Below, in pieces: positions 41,184 to 48,965 of a stretch of DNA of 64,000 bases. Source of the DNA: Myxococcales bacterium. GTDB taxonomy: Bacteria; Myxococcota_A; Polyangia; Fen-1088. Below the pieces are notes generated by a model. It saw only the letters and a program-made list of their open reading frames with translations, did no database searches and was not told the DNA's origin. Each line of letters opens with the position of its first letter. The stretch's first letter is position 1. Both the position numbers and the translations under genes were made by a program. The stretch spans positions 1,676,057 to 1,740,056 of the forward strand of contig JAGTJU010000001.1 of assembly GCA_022184915.1 (NCBI GenBank), read 5' to 3'.

Positions 41184-42259
41184 CGAAGGTACCGACGTTG
41201 TCGTCCATCAGTGAAGCAAGAAAGAAGGTCTCGATCGAGACATGCCGTGGGTTGCTGCACCAGCTGGTCGAGCGGTGCGAGTCCATCATGCCGACTCCGA
41301 AAACCCCGTGGGGGAAACGTCGATTCATCGCGTTCGATGGAACGCGGGTTGTGTTGCCGCGCAGCGCGGATACAGCGAGGAAGATGGCGCGGCCGAAGCG
41401 GCCGAATGGGACGTCGGTGCACAATCCACAAGGGTTGGTGGTGATGGCTGCGGATGTGTTTCGCCGTCTTCCGTTGGATTGGTCCCTGACCGGAAAAGGC
41501 ATCGGCGAGAGGACGTCCATGCAGAAGCTGGTTCACCGATTGCCGTTCAAGGCAGGCGACGTGGCCGTCATGGACAGAGGGTTTCCGAGTCGCCACCTGT
41601 TCTCAGCCTTGATTGAACATGGCGTTGACATCATTGCGAGAATGAGCGCATCGAAGGCGACGGCGTGGAAAGAGCTCAAGCCATTCTTGTCTTCAAACAA
41701 GAAGACCGCGAAAGTGACACTGACGCTTCCGGGGGCGAGAGGGAACATTGAGCTTCAGGTGCGCGTCGTCGAGCGCGACGCAAAGCCAGGCCGCCCGAGG
41801 AAAGGCACGAAGAACGAAAGGATGGTCATCGTGTCCACCTTGAGCGGAAAGGACGGATTCGATCGCAAAGACATCATCAAGCTCTACGCCTCTCGATGGG
41901 GAATCGAATCTCTCTTCAAGGAAATGAAGAGCTTCATGCAGACCGAGGACTTCCACAGCAAGAGCGTCCAAGGATGTGAACAGGAACTCATTTCCGCGAT
42001 GATCTGGATAGCCCTGGCATCGTTCCTTCAAGCAGAAGCGGAGCGTACCCTTGATGGCCGACGCGTCGTTCGCGCAGACTGCCTACGAGCGGCCGGTGAT
42101 CTGCTCTCTGCGATGCTTTCAGGAAAATCCATCCATGAACAGATGGACGATGACATCGCCGCCCTTCGAATGTTCGCGTACGCCCCACAACAAGACAGGC
42201 ACTATCCGAGGGAGTGCAAACGTCCCTTCGGTCGCACCATCCAAAGGGGTGGTGCTTAA
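41180..42259 (+). CDS. IS4-family DDE transposase, probably N-terminally truncated
   Basis: The open frame gives 359 residues from a GTG at 41180, but that codon lies in the flanking repeat. A TTG at 41198 is the first start inside the element. DDE signatures are visible: FIAFDGTRVVLP (first Asp), VAVMDRGFPSRHL (second Asp), and KLYASRWGIESLFKEMKSF (Y-(2)-R-(3)-E-(6)-K type signature with the catalytic Glu). The protein begins directly with the SSISEARKKVSIETCRGLL segment, which in related transposases is preceded by roughly 70 residues. Loss of the N-terminal domain, and probably of activity, is therefore likely. Codon use is less GC-biased than in the neighbours. Confidence 0.85.
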   Translation: MPKVPTLSSISEARKKVSIETCRGLLHQLVERCESIMPTPKTPWGKRRFIAFDGTRVVLPRSADTARKMARPKRPNGTSVHNPQGLVVMAADVFRRLPLDWSLTGKGIGERTSMQKLVHRLPFKAGDVAVMDRGFPSRHLFSALIEHGVDIIARMSASKATAWKELKPFLSSNKKTAKVTLTLPGARGNIELQVRVVERDAKPGRPRKGTKNERMVIVSTLSGKDGFDRKDIIKLYASRWGIESLFKEMKSFMQTEDFHSKSVQGCEQELISAMIWIALASFLQAEAERTLDGRRVVRADCLRAAGDLLSAMLSGKSIHEQMDDDIAALRMFAYAPQQDRHYPRECKRPFGRTIQRGGA

Positions 42260-42272
42260 GTGAACAGCATTG

Positions 42273-42282
42273 TGGTTAGTGC
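42273..42282. repeat. Right copy of 10-bp direct repeat (target duplication)
   Basis: TGGTTAGTGC, identical to 41174-41183; lies 24 bp before the radical SAM start codon. Confidence 0.7.
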
Positions 42283-42306
42283 GATCCCCGATCCGGAGCC
42301 AAGCCC

Positions 42307-43551
42307 ATGACCTTTCCCGTCAACGAGATCAGCTACACGGCCTTCACGGGCGCGGTCCGCAACGCGGCTCTTTCTGCGCGCCGTCCGCTCAGCGCCGCCG
42401 TCGAGCTGACCCACCGCTGCCCGCTGGCGTGCCGCCACTGCTACAACAACCTTCCCCAGAACGATCCGGCCTCGCGGCAAGAGCTTTCCGTAGCCGAACA
42501 CCATCGCTTCGTCGACGAGCTCGTGGCGGCCGGCAGTCTGTGGATGCTCTACACGGGAGGCGAGATCTTCGCGCGAAAAGACTTCTTCCCGATCTACGAA
42601 TACGCCCACGACCGCGGCATGCTCGTGACGCTGTTCACGAACGGCGTTTTGGTGAACGAGTCCGTGGTGCAGCGCTTGTCCGCGCGGCGTCCTTTCTCGA
42701 TCGAGGTCACCCTCTACGGTGCCAGCAACGCCACCTACGAGCGCATGACGGGCCTGCGCGACGGGTTCGACCGCTGTCTGCGCGCCCTCGAGGCCCTCAA
42801 GGCCGCGGGCTTGCCTCTCAAGCTCAAGACCGTTCCCACCACCCACAACCTGGAAGACCTGCCGCGCATGCGCGAGGTGGCCGATCGCCTGGGTGTCGCG
42901 TTCAAGTTCGACGCGCTCGTGAACCCCCGCACGGACTGCTCCTCGAGCCCCTTGCGGGTGCGGCTCACCGCCGACGAGATCGTCGCCCTGGACCTCCAGG
43001 ACACACGGCGCGTGGACGCGTGGCGGGCGCTTCACCTCAGCCATGGTGTTCCGAGCGCCCAAGCCGACCTTCAGTACCATTGCGGTGCGGGGATCACGTC
43101 CTTTGCGCTCGATCCCTACGGGCGCATCTCGATGTGCGTGTTGTCGGCGCGCGAGTTTTACGATTGGCGGAGCGGGAGCCTGTCCGAGGCCTGGAACGGC
43201 TTTTTGCGGCAGGTGCGCGCGCGTCCGATCACGCGCCCCACGAAATGCAACCACTGCGCTCTGAAATCCATGTGCGGCATGTGCCCCGCCAACGCCGAGA
43301 TGCATTCGGGGGGCGATCCCGAGGAGCCGGTCGAGTTTCTGTGCGAGGTGGCGCACCTGCGGGCCGCCACGCTCGGCCTCGAGGTCCCCGCGCACGGCGC
43401 CTGCGCGCACTGCGCGCCCGACGCCCGCCAGGCGCTCGAGGCGCGGGGCCAGAAACTGGCGGCCCCTCGCGAGCCCAGCCCACGTCCGCGAAGCTTGCCC
43501 CTGGTTGCAGAGGGCGCCGGCGCTTGCGGCTCGGGCTGTGGCTGCGGTTGA
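42307..43551 (+). CDS. Radical SAM/SPASM peptide-modifying enzyme
   Basis: 414 residues from the ATG at 42307. The radical SAM cluster motif CPLACRHC (Cys 38, 42, 45) binds the 4Fe-4S cluster that cleaves S-adenosylmethionine; LYTGGEIFARKD is the GGE region. The C-terminal SPASM domain has Cys in YHCGAG, SMCVLS and the dense block KCNHCALKSMCGMCPA, for auxiliary Fe-S clusters. Such enzymes install thioether, C-C or epimerised bonds in RiPP precursors. The partners are the PqqD protein upstream and the three-Cys peptide 33 bp downstream. Unusually, the protein ends in GACGSGCGCG, a Cys/Gly tail that might bind metal. Confidence 0.9.
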   Translation: MTFPVNEISYTAFTGAVRNAALSARRPLSAAVELTHRCPLACRHCYNNLPQNDPASRQELSVAEHHRFVDELVAAGSLWMLYTGGEIFARKDFFPIYEYAHDRGMLVTLFTNGVLVNESVVQRLSARRPFSIEVTLYGASNATYERMTGLRDGFDRCLRALEALKAAGLPLKLKTVPTTHNLEDLPRMREVADRLGVAFKFDALVNPRTDCSSSPLRVRLTADEIVALDLQDTRRVDAWRALHLSHGVPSAQADLQYHCGAGITSFALDPYGRISMCVLSAREFYDWRSGSLSEAWNGFLRQVRARPITRPTKCNHCALKSMCGMCPANAEMHSGGDPEEPVEFLCEVAHLRAATLGLEVPAHGACAHCAPDARQALEARGQKLAAPREPSPRPRSLPLVAEGAGACGSGCGCG

Positions 43552-43584
43552 GCTTTGGTAGACAACCCGAACGACGAGTGACAC

Positions 43585-43761
43585 ATGCCGAACGAAAATG
43601 ACTCCCCACCCGCGGGCAAGCGGCCCTACAGCAAACCGCAGCTCTCCAAGGTGCCGCTGCGGCCCGAGGAGGCCGTGCTCGGCGCCTGCAAGAGCTTCGG
43701 GCTCGGAGGCCCCGCCTCCGAAGACTGCATGATCACCATGTGCAGCTCGATCGGCTCCTGA
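43585..43761 (+). CDS. Putative RiPP precursor peptide with three C-terminal cysteines
   Basis: 58 residues from the ATG at 43585, 33 bp after the radical SAM gene and 12 bp before the HPrK-like gene. A Pro/Lys-rich leader (KRPYSKPQLSKVPLRPEEAV) ends in LGACK, followed by a Gly/Ser-rich core with Cys at 35, 48 and 53 and the end MITMCSSIGS. The pattern [K/R]xYxxPxLxxVxLxPEEAVLxxCK is one I recall in short peptides beside radical SAM/PqqD genes. Cysteines in a Gly/Ser/Thr-rich core suit thioether (sactipeptide/ranthipeptide-like) crosslinks. It has no other plausible role. The modification type is not predictable from sequence alone. Confidence 0.8.
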   Translation: MPNENDSPPAGKRPYSKPQLSKVPLRPEEAVLGACKSFGLGGPASEDCMITMCSSIGS

Positions 43762-43773
43762 CGGGCGCGTGCC

Positions 43774-44658
43774 ATGGCCTTTGCGGGGGTGTACACGATC
43801 GGCGGGCACACCCTGGCGTTCGCAAGCGCGGACCCCATCACCTGGCCTGCGGCCTTCGCCCCGTTTGCGTCGCACGCCGCCCCCGACCTGACGGTCGACA
43901 TTGCCCGGGCGATCCCCCCCGTGCCCCTGGGCCCCCCGGCGTTCGCGAGCGGAGGGCTCTGGGAGGTGCGTGAAGCCGGCAGCCGCCGGGAGTGGGTGTT
44001 CTACAGCCCCCGCGTGCCAGGGGCCCCCTTTGCCGCCCTGTCGCTCGATCGCGAGCAGGCGCAAGCGGCGCTGCGTGTGCACCCCGAGGCCTTTCCCGCC
44101 ACCCGCCCTCTCGCGGGGCTCGACTACCCCATGCTCGAGCTCTTGTGGCAAACGAGCCTCGCCGATGCGGGCGCCGTGTCCCTCCATGCGGCCGCGGCAA
44201 CCACGGCGACGGGGGAGGGCGTGCTTTTCGTGGCGCCCTCGGGCGGGGGCAAAACCACGCTGAGTGGGCTGTGCGCGCGCTCGGGCCAGCTCCAGGTGCT
44301 GAGCGACGAACGCACCGTCCTCACCCGATCTAAGGACGGATCATTCTGGATTCATGGCACGCCCTGGCACGGTGAGGGGCGGCATGTGTTCCCGGGCCCC
44401 ACACGGCTCGCGCGCGTGTACTTTCTCGGCAAGGCAGCGCAGAACCGGGGAACGCCCGTGCCTGCGTCCGAGGCGCTCTCTCGGTTGCTTGTCGCAACCT
44501 TTCTCAGCTACCACAGCCGTTCCGTGACCACCACGCTGCTCGAGACCCTGGCGGCGGTCGTCGCGCGGACGCCCATGAACCAACTCGACTTCGTGCCTGA
44601 CCCATCGGTCGTGACGTGGCTGCTGCGCCAGCACGATCGGTCAAGCTCCGCGCCTTAG
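43774..44658 (+). CDS. HPr-kinase/PEPCK-like P-loop protein in RiPP operon
   Basis: 294 residues from the ATG at 43774. The N-terminal half is unrecognised. The C-terminal half has an HPr-kinase/PCK-type P-loop, VAPSGGGKTTLSGL near residue 154, then LQVLSDERTVL (Walker B-like) and HGTPWHGEGRHVFPGP (a loop seen in HprK-like proteins of RiPP operons). Free-standing HprK-like proteins accompany PqqD-type recognition proteins in several RiPP classes, and in some lasso-peptide clusters they phosphorylate the peptide. Here it may phosphorylate or help process the peptide encoded 12 bp upstream. It is not the carbon-regulation kinase: no HPr gene is near. Confidence 0.8.
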   Translation: MAFAGVYTIGGHTLAFASADPITWPAAFAPFASHAAPDLTVDIARAIPPVPLGPPAFASGGLWEVREAGSRREWVFYSPRVPGAPFAALSLDREQAQAALRVHPEAFPATRPLAGLDYPMLELLWQTSLADAGAVSLHAAAATTATGEGVLFVAPSGGGKTTLSGLCARSGQLQVLSDERTVLTRSKDGSFWIHGTPWHGEGRHVFPGPTRLARVYFLGKAAQNRGTPVPASEALSRLLVATFLSYHSRSVTTTLLETLAAVVARTPMNQLDFVPDPSVVTWLLRQHDRSSSAP

Positions 44659-44708
44659 CAAAAGTCAAGCCGATCGGCGAAAGCGCCGATGCCCAGGGAG
44701 GGCGACAC

Positions 44709-47700
44709 ATGCCTGCCTTCCGGTGTCTTTTGAGCGCCTGGGTCGTCGTGCTCTGCAGCGTGAGCGCGCCCATCGAAGTCCGCGCCGATTTCGGCTACCG
44801 GATGAGCCTGACGCTCGACCGCACGCGCGTGGGGGAAAGTGGCACCGAAAACACCACGCTCGCCAACTTCCCCATGTTGGTGTCGGTGCAGCTGCCGGAG
44901 CTGCGGACCCAGGCGAACGGCGGCCACGTGGTGAGTGCAGAGGGCCACGACATCGTCTTTCGTGCCCTGGATACGACGACCTGTGGAGGCGACGCCGTGT
45001 GCACCCTGGATCACGAGCTCGAGAGCTACGAGCCCGCGACCGGCCGCCTGGTGGCCTGGGTGAGGGTGCCCTCGGTGAACACCAACTTGGCGGGCACCGA
45101 CACGGTGGTTTACCTCTACTACGGCAACAGCGAGATCACGAGCAGCACGCAACGGCCGCAAGCCGTGTGGGGAAGCGCCTATGAGGCTGTTTGGCACATG
45201 AGCCAAGATCCTTCCGGAACAGCCCCGCAGATCTTGGACAGCACGTCGAATGGCCGCCATGGCACGAGCGTGGGAAGCATGACCTCTGGAGATCTCGTGG
45301 CCTGCCAAGTGCAGCAGTGTCTCGATTTCGATGACGTCAACGACTACATCGACACGGGCGACTACATGAGCGGGCTTTCCGCGTTGAGCGTCGAGGCCTG
45401 GGTGTACCGGGTCGGCAGCGGTGATGACCGCGTGATCTCGAAGGCCTCCAGTGTCTTTCCCGACAGCAACTACATCTTCTCGCTCGGCGTGACGGACACG
45501 GGTCGCCTGCGGGGGAGGTTGGCCACCGGCGGCGCCAGTGCAGCGACCTTCACGGGCGTCACCACGATGTCACAGAACACCTGGTACCACGTGGCCATGT
45601 CCTGGGACGGGACCGATCTCAGCCTATTCCTGAACGGCGAACGCGAGGTGACGGGGGACAAGTCAGGCACGCTCAGCTCCAACACGCAGCCCGTGGTCAT
45701 CGGAAACAACGACGCCGTGCCGAACGCCCGTTATTGGGGCGGCTTGCTCGACGAGGTTCGGCTGGGAAACGTGGGCAAGAGCGGCGATTACCTCAAGACG
45801 TCGTACAACAACCAAAGCAGCCCCTCGACCTTTCACGCCGTGGGTGCGGAGGAAGACGCGCCTCAGTTCGCCGTGGGTTTTGCGTGGGCCCGCGCCTACC
45901 GCGAGGGGGCAGGCACCCGCGTCGCGTGGCAGGTCGCCCACGAGACCGACAACCTCGGTTTTGCGGTGTGGAAAAAACGGACCCGCGGATGGGTGAGGTT
46001 GGGCAAGGACCTCATCGCCAGCCATTCGCTCCGGTCCTCGCGGACGGTGGGATACGCCGCCACCGACTATGAGTTCGTGGACGACGGGCCGGTCTCCCTG
46101 CGAGCCCCGTACGCCATCGAGGCCGTGGACGCGCGCGGTCGCTCCTCGTGGCACGGTCCCGTGCCCGTGTCGGACGCCCCCGCGTCGGTGCGGGCGGAGC
46201 CAGGCCGGGCGCCCACGCCCACGCTGAGTCAGCTCCGCGGGGTGTGGTCTGCTTTTCCGCCCCGGCGTCGGCGGGCCCCGGTGGGCGGGGCACCCACGGT
46301 GCTCGCGCAGGCCGGACCGCCCCACGCGCTTGCCGTATCGATCGAAGACACGGGCGTCCATCGCCTCTCGGGGGCGGCGTTGCTGGCGCAGGGGCTGCCT
46401 GTTGGAACCCCGCTCGAGGCGTTCGCGCTGGCCTACCGGGGGGCGCCCGTGCCCCTGCTCTTGGAGGACGACGGTGATGGGCTGCTTTCGTCGCGTGACG
46501 CGCTTTTGTTCTGGGGAGAACACAGGCCCACGCTGTGGAGCGCGCAGACGGTTTTTGCGCTGACCTGGCGCGTGGGCGGGGCCCGGGTCAAAACGCGCCT
46601 TGCGCCCGCACCCGAGGGCGCACAACCCGTGGAAGAGGGCTCGAGTGTGTGGGCGCACGCGCCGAAGTCGCTTTATCTCGCGGCCCTCAACAACGGCCCC
46701 CGCGACAACTTCGTGGGTCCCTTGATCGGCACGAACGGCGTGGTCGTGCCGCTCACCCTTCCGGATCGCGTTGCCGAGCGCCCAAGCCACATCCGCATCG
46801 AGCTTCAAGGGGTCTCCTTGGTCCCACACGATGTCGAGCTGCGCGCCGACGACGAGGTGGTAGGCACCACGCTCTTCGAGGGGCGGAGCGTGGCCGTGGC
46901 CGAGCTCTCGTTGCCTGCGCAGGCCACGCTGTCTCTTCGCACCCGCGGGGGGCCGGCTGACATGGTGGCGATCTCGTCGGTGAGGGTCACGTACGCCCGC
47001 GCCGCGCGGCCCACGCCTGGCGGAACCGTGCTCGAGGTCCCTTCAGGGTCTGCGGTGGCGCTCGCGGCAGGGGGCAAAGCCGCACGGCTGTGGCTGCTCA
47101 CGAACGACGAGGTCACCGAACTGCGCGCGCCCGCATCGGGGAGCGTCGTCCTGCCGGGGCAGGGGGTGCACGAGGTCGTGCTGTGGGAGGGGCCGGTGCC
47201 TCACGAGCCCGCGCTCGGCGTTCCGGCGCCCTACCGCGCGGATACGCAAACGGAGCTGCTCATCATCGCGCCCGCCGCGTTTCACGAGACGCTGGGCCCG
47301 TACGTGGCCTTGCGGGAAGCGCAGGGCTTGCGCGTCGCTTTGACCACGCCGCAGGCGATCTACGACGCCTACGCGAGTGGGCACAAGGATCCCGAAGCGA
47401 TCCGGGCCGCCCTCGAGGCCACGTTCCTCGCACGAGAGTGGGGCTTCGTGTTGCTGGTGGGTGATGGCCACTTCGATCCACTCGATCACCTGGGGAAGGG
47501 CCTGCCCGACCTGATTCCCGTCCCCACGCGCAACGCGCGCGGGCTCGAGACTGCCTACGACGATTATTACGCCGACTTCGACGGCGACGGGCGGCCCAAC
47601 GTGGCGCTCGGCCGGCTGCCGGTCCAGGACGTCGAGCAGCTCGCCGTGGTGCTGGAGACGCTGCGACGTTTCGAGGCCACGGACACCAACGCTTGGACCG

Positions 47701-48500
47701 ACGAAACGCTCATGCTCACGGGCGACGACGAGCAGATCGACCTCGGCGCGCTCGGTGAAGGTTTCAAGACGGCGATGGGCACGGCGAATGAGCACATCTC
47801 TTTCGCCGGCGATCCGGTACTGGCGCGGGGCTCTTTGCTCGAGGCTCTTTCCCGGCCCGCTCGTCTCATCACCTACTTCGGGCACGGCTCGGTCGAGACC
47901 TGGGGCCGGCAAAACCTATTTTCATCGAAGGAAGCAGCGACCCTCGTCCGCGAAACGGGACCTCCCTCAGTCTTTGCGCTGCTGACCTGCCTGAACGGCT
48001 TCTTCCACGATCTGTTTTCGCGGAGCCTCGCAGAGTCACTGCTGACCGCGCCTCATGGTCCCGCGGTGGCCGTGTGGGCGTCTACCGGGATGACGGACCC
48101 CGTCGTTCAGCAACGCCTGAGCGAGGCGCTGGCGCGCCAGGTGAACCGCAGCCAGGCCCGTCGCCTGGGGGATGCGATTCGCGCTGCGCGCGCGGAGCTA
48201 CCCGTCTCGGATACCTCCCTCAGCTTCACGCTGCTCGGGGATCCCAGTTTGCTCTTGCCCTGGGTTCCTGCGGGGGCTGAGGCGCCCGCTCCGTCCCCCG
48301 AACCCCCGCACCTGCCACCTCTGACCGAGCTGCCTCCGGTCCCGGCATCGCCTCCGCCGGCAACGGACCTCCCGGCATCGCCCCCGCCCGCGGCCGATCC
48401 GCCGTTCGGGGGCTGCTCCTCGGCCGGAGGCGGTCCTGGCTCGCCCCTGTGGCTACTCGTGGTGTCGTGGCTCTGGCGTGCGCGCCGGCGGCCCTCGTGA
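44709..48500 (+). CDS. Secreted gingipain-family (C25) cysteine protease with DUF2341, LamG and MYXO-CTERM tail
   Basis: 1263 residues from the ATG at 44709. Sec signal peptide (LLSAWVVVLCSVSAPIEVRA). DUF2341-like domain at about 30-140 (NFPMLVSVQLPELRT, VYLYYGNSEI). LamG/concanavalin-like domain at about 165-380 (SVEAWVYRVG, NTWYHVAMSWDGTDLSLFLN). C25 peptidase at about 845-1195 with the catalytic His1059 in TYFGHGSVETW and Cys1094 in LLTCLNGFFHD. A Pro-rich spacer leads to the C-terminal FGGCSSAGGGPGSPLW, a hydrophobic helix and RARRRPS, which matches MYXO-CTERM surface-sorting signals. It lies 50 bp after the HPrK-like gene in the RiPP operon. It could mature the exported peptide at the surface, or be unrelated. 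Confidence 0.9.
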   Translation: MPAFRCLLSAWVVVLCSVSAPIEVRADFGYRMSLTLDRTRVGESGTENTTLANFPMLVSVQLPELRTQANGGHVVSAEGHDIVFRALDTTTCGGDAVCTLDHELESYEPATGRLVAWVRVPSVNTNLAGTDTVVYLYYGNSEITSSTQRPQAVWGSAYEAVWHMSQDPSGTAPQILDSTSNGRHGTSVGSMTSGDLVACQVQQCLDFDDVNDYIDTGDYMSGLSALSVEAWVYRVGSGDDRVISKASSVFPDSNYIFSLGVTDTGRLRGRLATGGASAATFTGVTTMSQNTWYHVAMSWDGTDLSLFLNGEREVTGDKSGTLSSNTQPVVIGNNDAVPNARYWGGLLDEVRLGNVGKSGDYLKTSYNNQSSPSTFHAVGAEEDAPQFAVGFAWARAYREGAGTRVAWQVAHETDNLGFAVWKKRTRGWVRLGKDLIASHSLRSSRTVGYAATDYEFVDDGPVSLRAPYAIEAVDARGRSSWHGPVPVSDAPASVRAEPGRAPTPTLSQLRGVWSAFPPRRRRAPVGGAPTVLAQAGPPHALAVSIEDTGVHRLSGAALLAQGLPVGTPLEAFALAYRGAPVPLLLEDDGDGLLSSRDALLFWGEHRPTLWSAQTVFALTWRVGGARVKTRLAPAPEGAQPVEEGSSVWAHAPKSLYLAALNNGPRDNFVGPLIGTNGVVVPLTLPDRVAERPSHIRIELQGVSLVPHDVELRADDEVVGTTLFEGRSVAVAELSLPAQATLSLRTRGGPADMVAISSVRVTYARAARPTPGGTVLEVPSGSAVALAAGGKAARLWLLTNDEVTELRAPASGSVVLPGQGVHEVVLWEGPVPHEPALGVPAPYRADTQTELLIIAPAAFHETLGPYVALREAQGLRVALTTPQAIYDAYASGHKDPEAIRAALEATFLAREWGFVLLVGDGHFDPLDHLGKGLPDLIPVPTRNARGLETAYDDYYADFDGDGRPNVALGRLPVQDVEQLAVVLETLRRFEATDTNAWTDETLMLTGDDEQIDLGALGEGFKTAMGTANEHISFAGDPVLARGSLLEALSRPARLITYFGHGSVETWGRQNLFSSKEAATLVRETGPPSVFALLTCLNGFFHDLFSRSLAESLLTAPHGPAVAVWASTGMTDPVVQQRLSEALARQVNRSQARRLGDAIRAARAELPVSDTSLSFTLLGDPSLLLPWVPAGAEAPAPSPEPPHLPPLTELPPVPASPPPATDLPASPPPAADPPFGGCSSAGGGPGSPLWLLVVSWLWRARRRPS

Positions 48501-48515
48501 GGAGGCCCTCAGCGC

Positions 48516-48965
48516 ATGCCGAACCCGTCATCGACGAAACCGCGTTCCCAGGTCTCCCCGTTCGTCGAGGTCGTGTCGGACCTGCTCGGCCGCGGCATCG
48601 CGGTGCGCTTTCGCGCGTACGGATGGTCCATGGGTTCTGCCATTCCCAACGGCAGCGTCGTGTGGGTCGAGCCTTGCTCGCCCCGGCTCCTGCGGACCGG
48701 CGAGGTCTACCTCTTCATGACGGAAGGGCGGCTCCTGCTCCACCGCTTGGTGGCCCGCACGACGGAGGGTGAGGTACCGGGTTTCGTTACGAAGGGCGAC
48801 GCTCTGCCTTGTGTCGATGGGCCTTTGCCCGAAAGCAGCTTGCTCGGCAGGCTCCAGTGTGTCGAGCGCCCCCTGTGGCTTCCACGGGCTCTCGTGCTCT
48901 TGCATGCCTGGGCGCGCCTGCGGCTTGCGGTCGCTCGCGTGGCACCGAATGCCCTGGCTTCATAG
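48516..48965 (+). CDS. S24/S26-type Ser-Lys peptidase (signal-peptidase-like)
   Basis: 149 residues, 15 bp after the C25 protease. The Ser-Lys peptidase signature is visible: Ser38 in RAYGWSMGSAIPNGS and Lys93 in GFVTKGDALPCVDG, with LLLHRLVAR between. Compact S24/S26 peptidases like this recur in RiPP operons with PqqD and HprK-like proteins. It lacks an N-terminal membrane anchor; a hydrophobic stretch lies near the C-terminus (WLPRALVLLHAWARLRLAVA). Leader removal from the 58-residue peptide is the most economical hypothesis. Processing of the neighbouring exported protease is an alternative. Confidence 0.8.
   Translation: MPNPSSTKPRSQVSPFVEVVSDLLGRGIAVRFRAYGWSMGSAIPNGSVVWVEPCSPRLLRTGEVYLFMTEGRLLLHRLVARTTEGEVPGFVTKGDALPCVDGPLPESSLLGRLQCVERPLWLPRALVLLHAWARLRLAVARVAPNALAS

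Larger units (their letters stand above)
41174..42282. mobile_element. IS4-family insertion with 10-bp flanking direct repeat
   Basis: The 10-mer TGGTTAGTGC occurs at 41174-41183 and 42273-42282, bracketing 1089 bp that encode one DDE transposase. This is the size of target duplication expected for IS4-family elements. Joining the flanks restores a pqqD-radical SAM spacing of about 40 bp. The inner ends (CGAAGGTACC left, GAACAGCATTG right) do not form a convincing inverted repeat, so one end may be damaged. The insert is visibly less GC-rich than its surroundings. Confidence 0.75.

Noticed and set aside
41184-42272. Terminal inverted repeats of the IS4 element
   Set aside because: Inner ends do not match beyond chance when aligned by eye; only the 10-bp direct repeat is reported.
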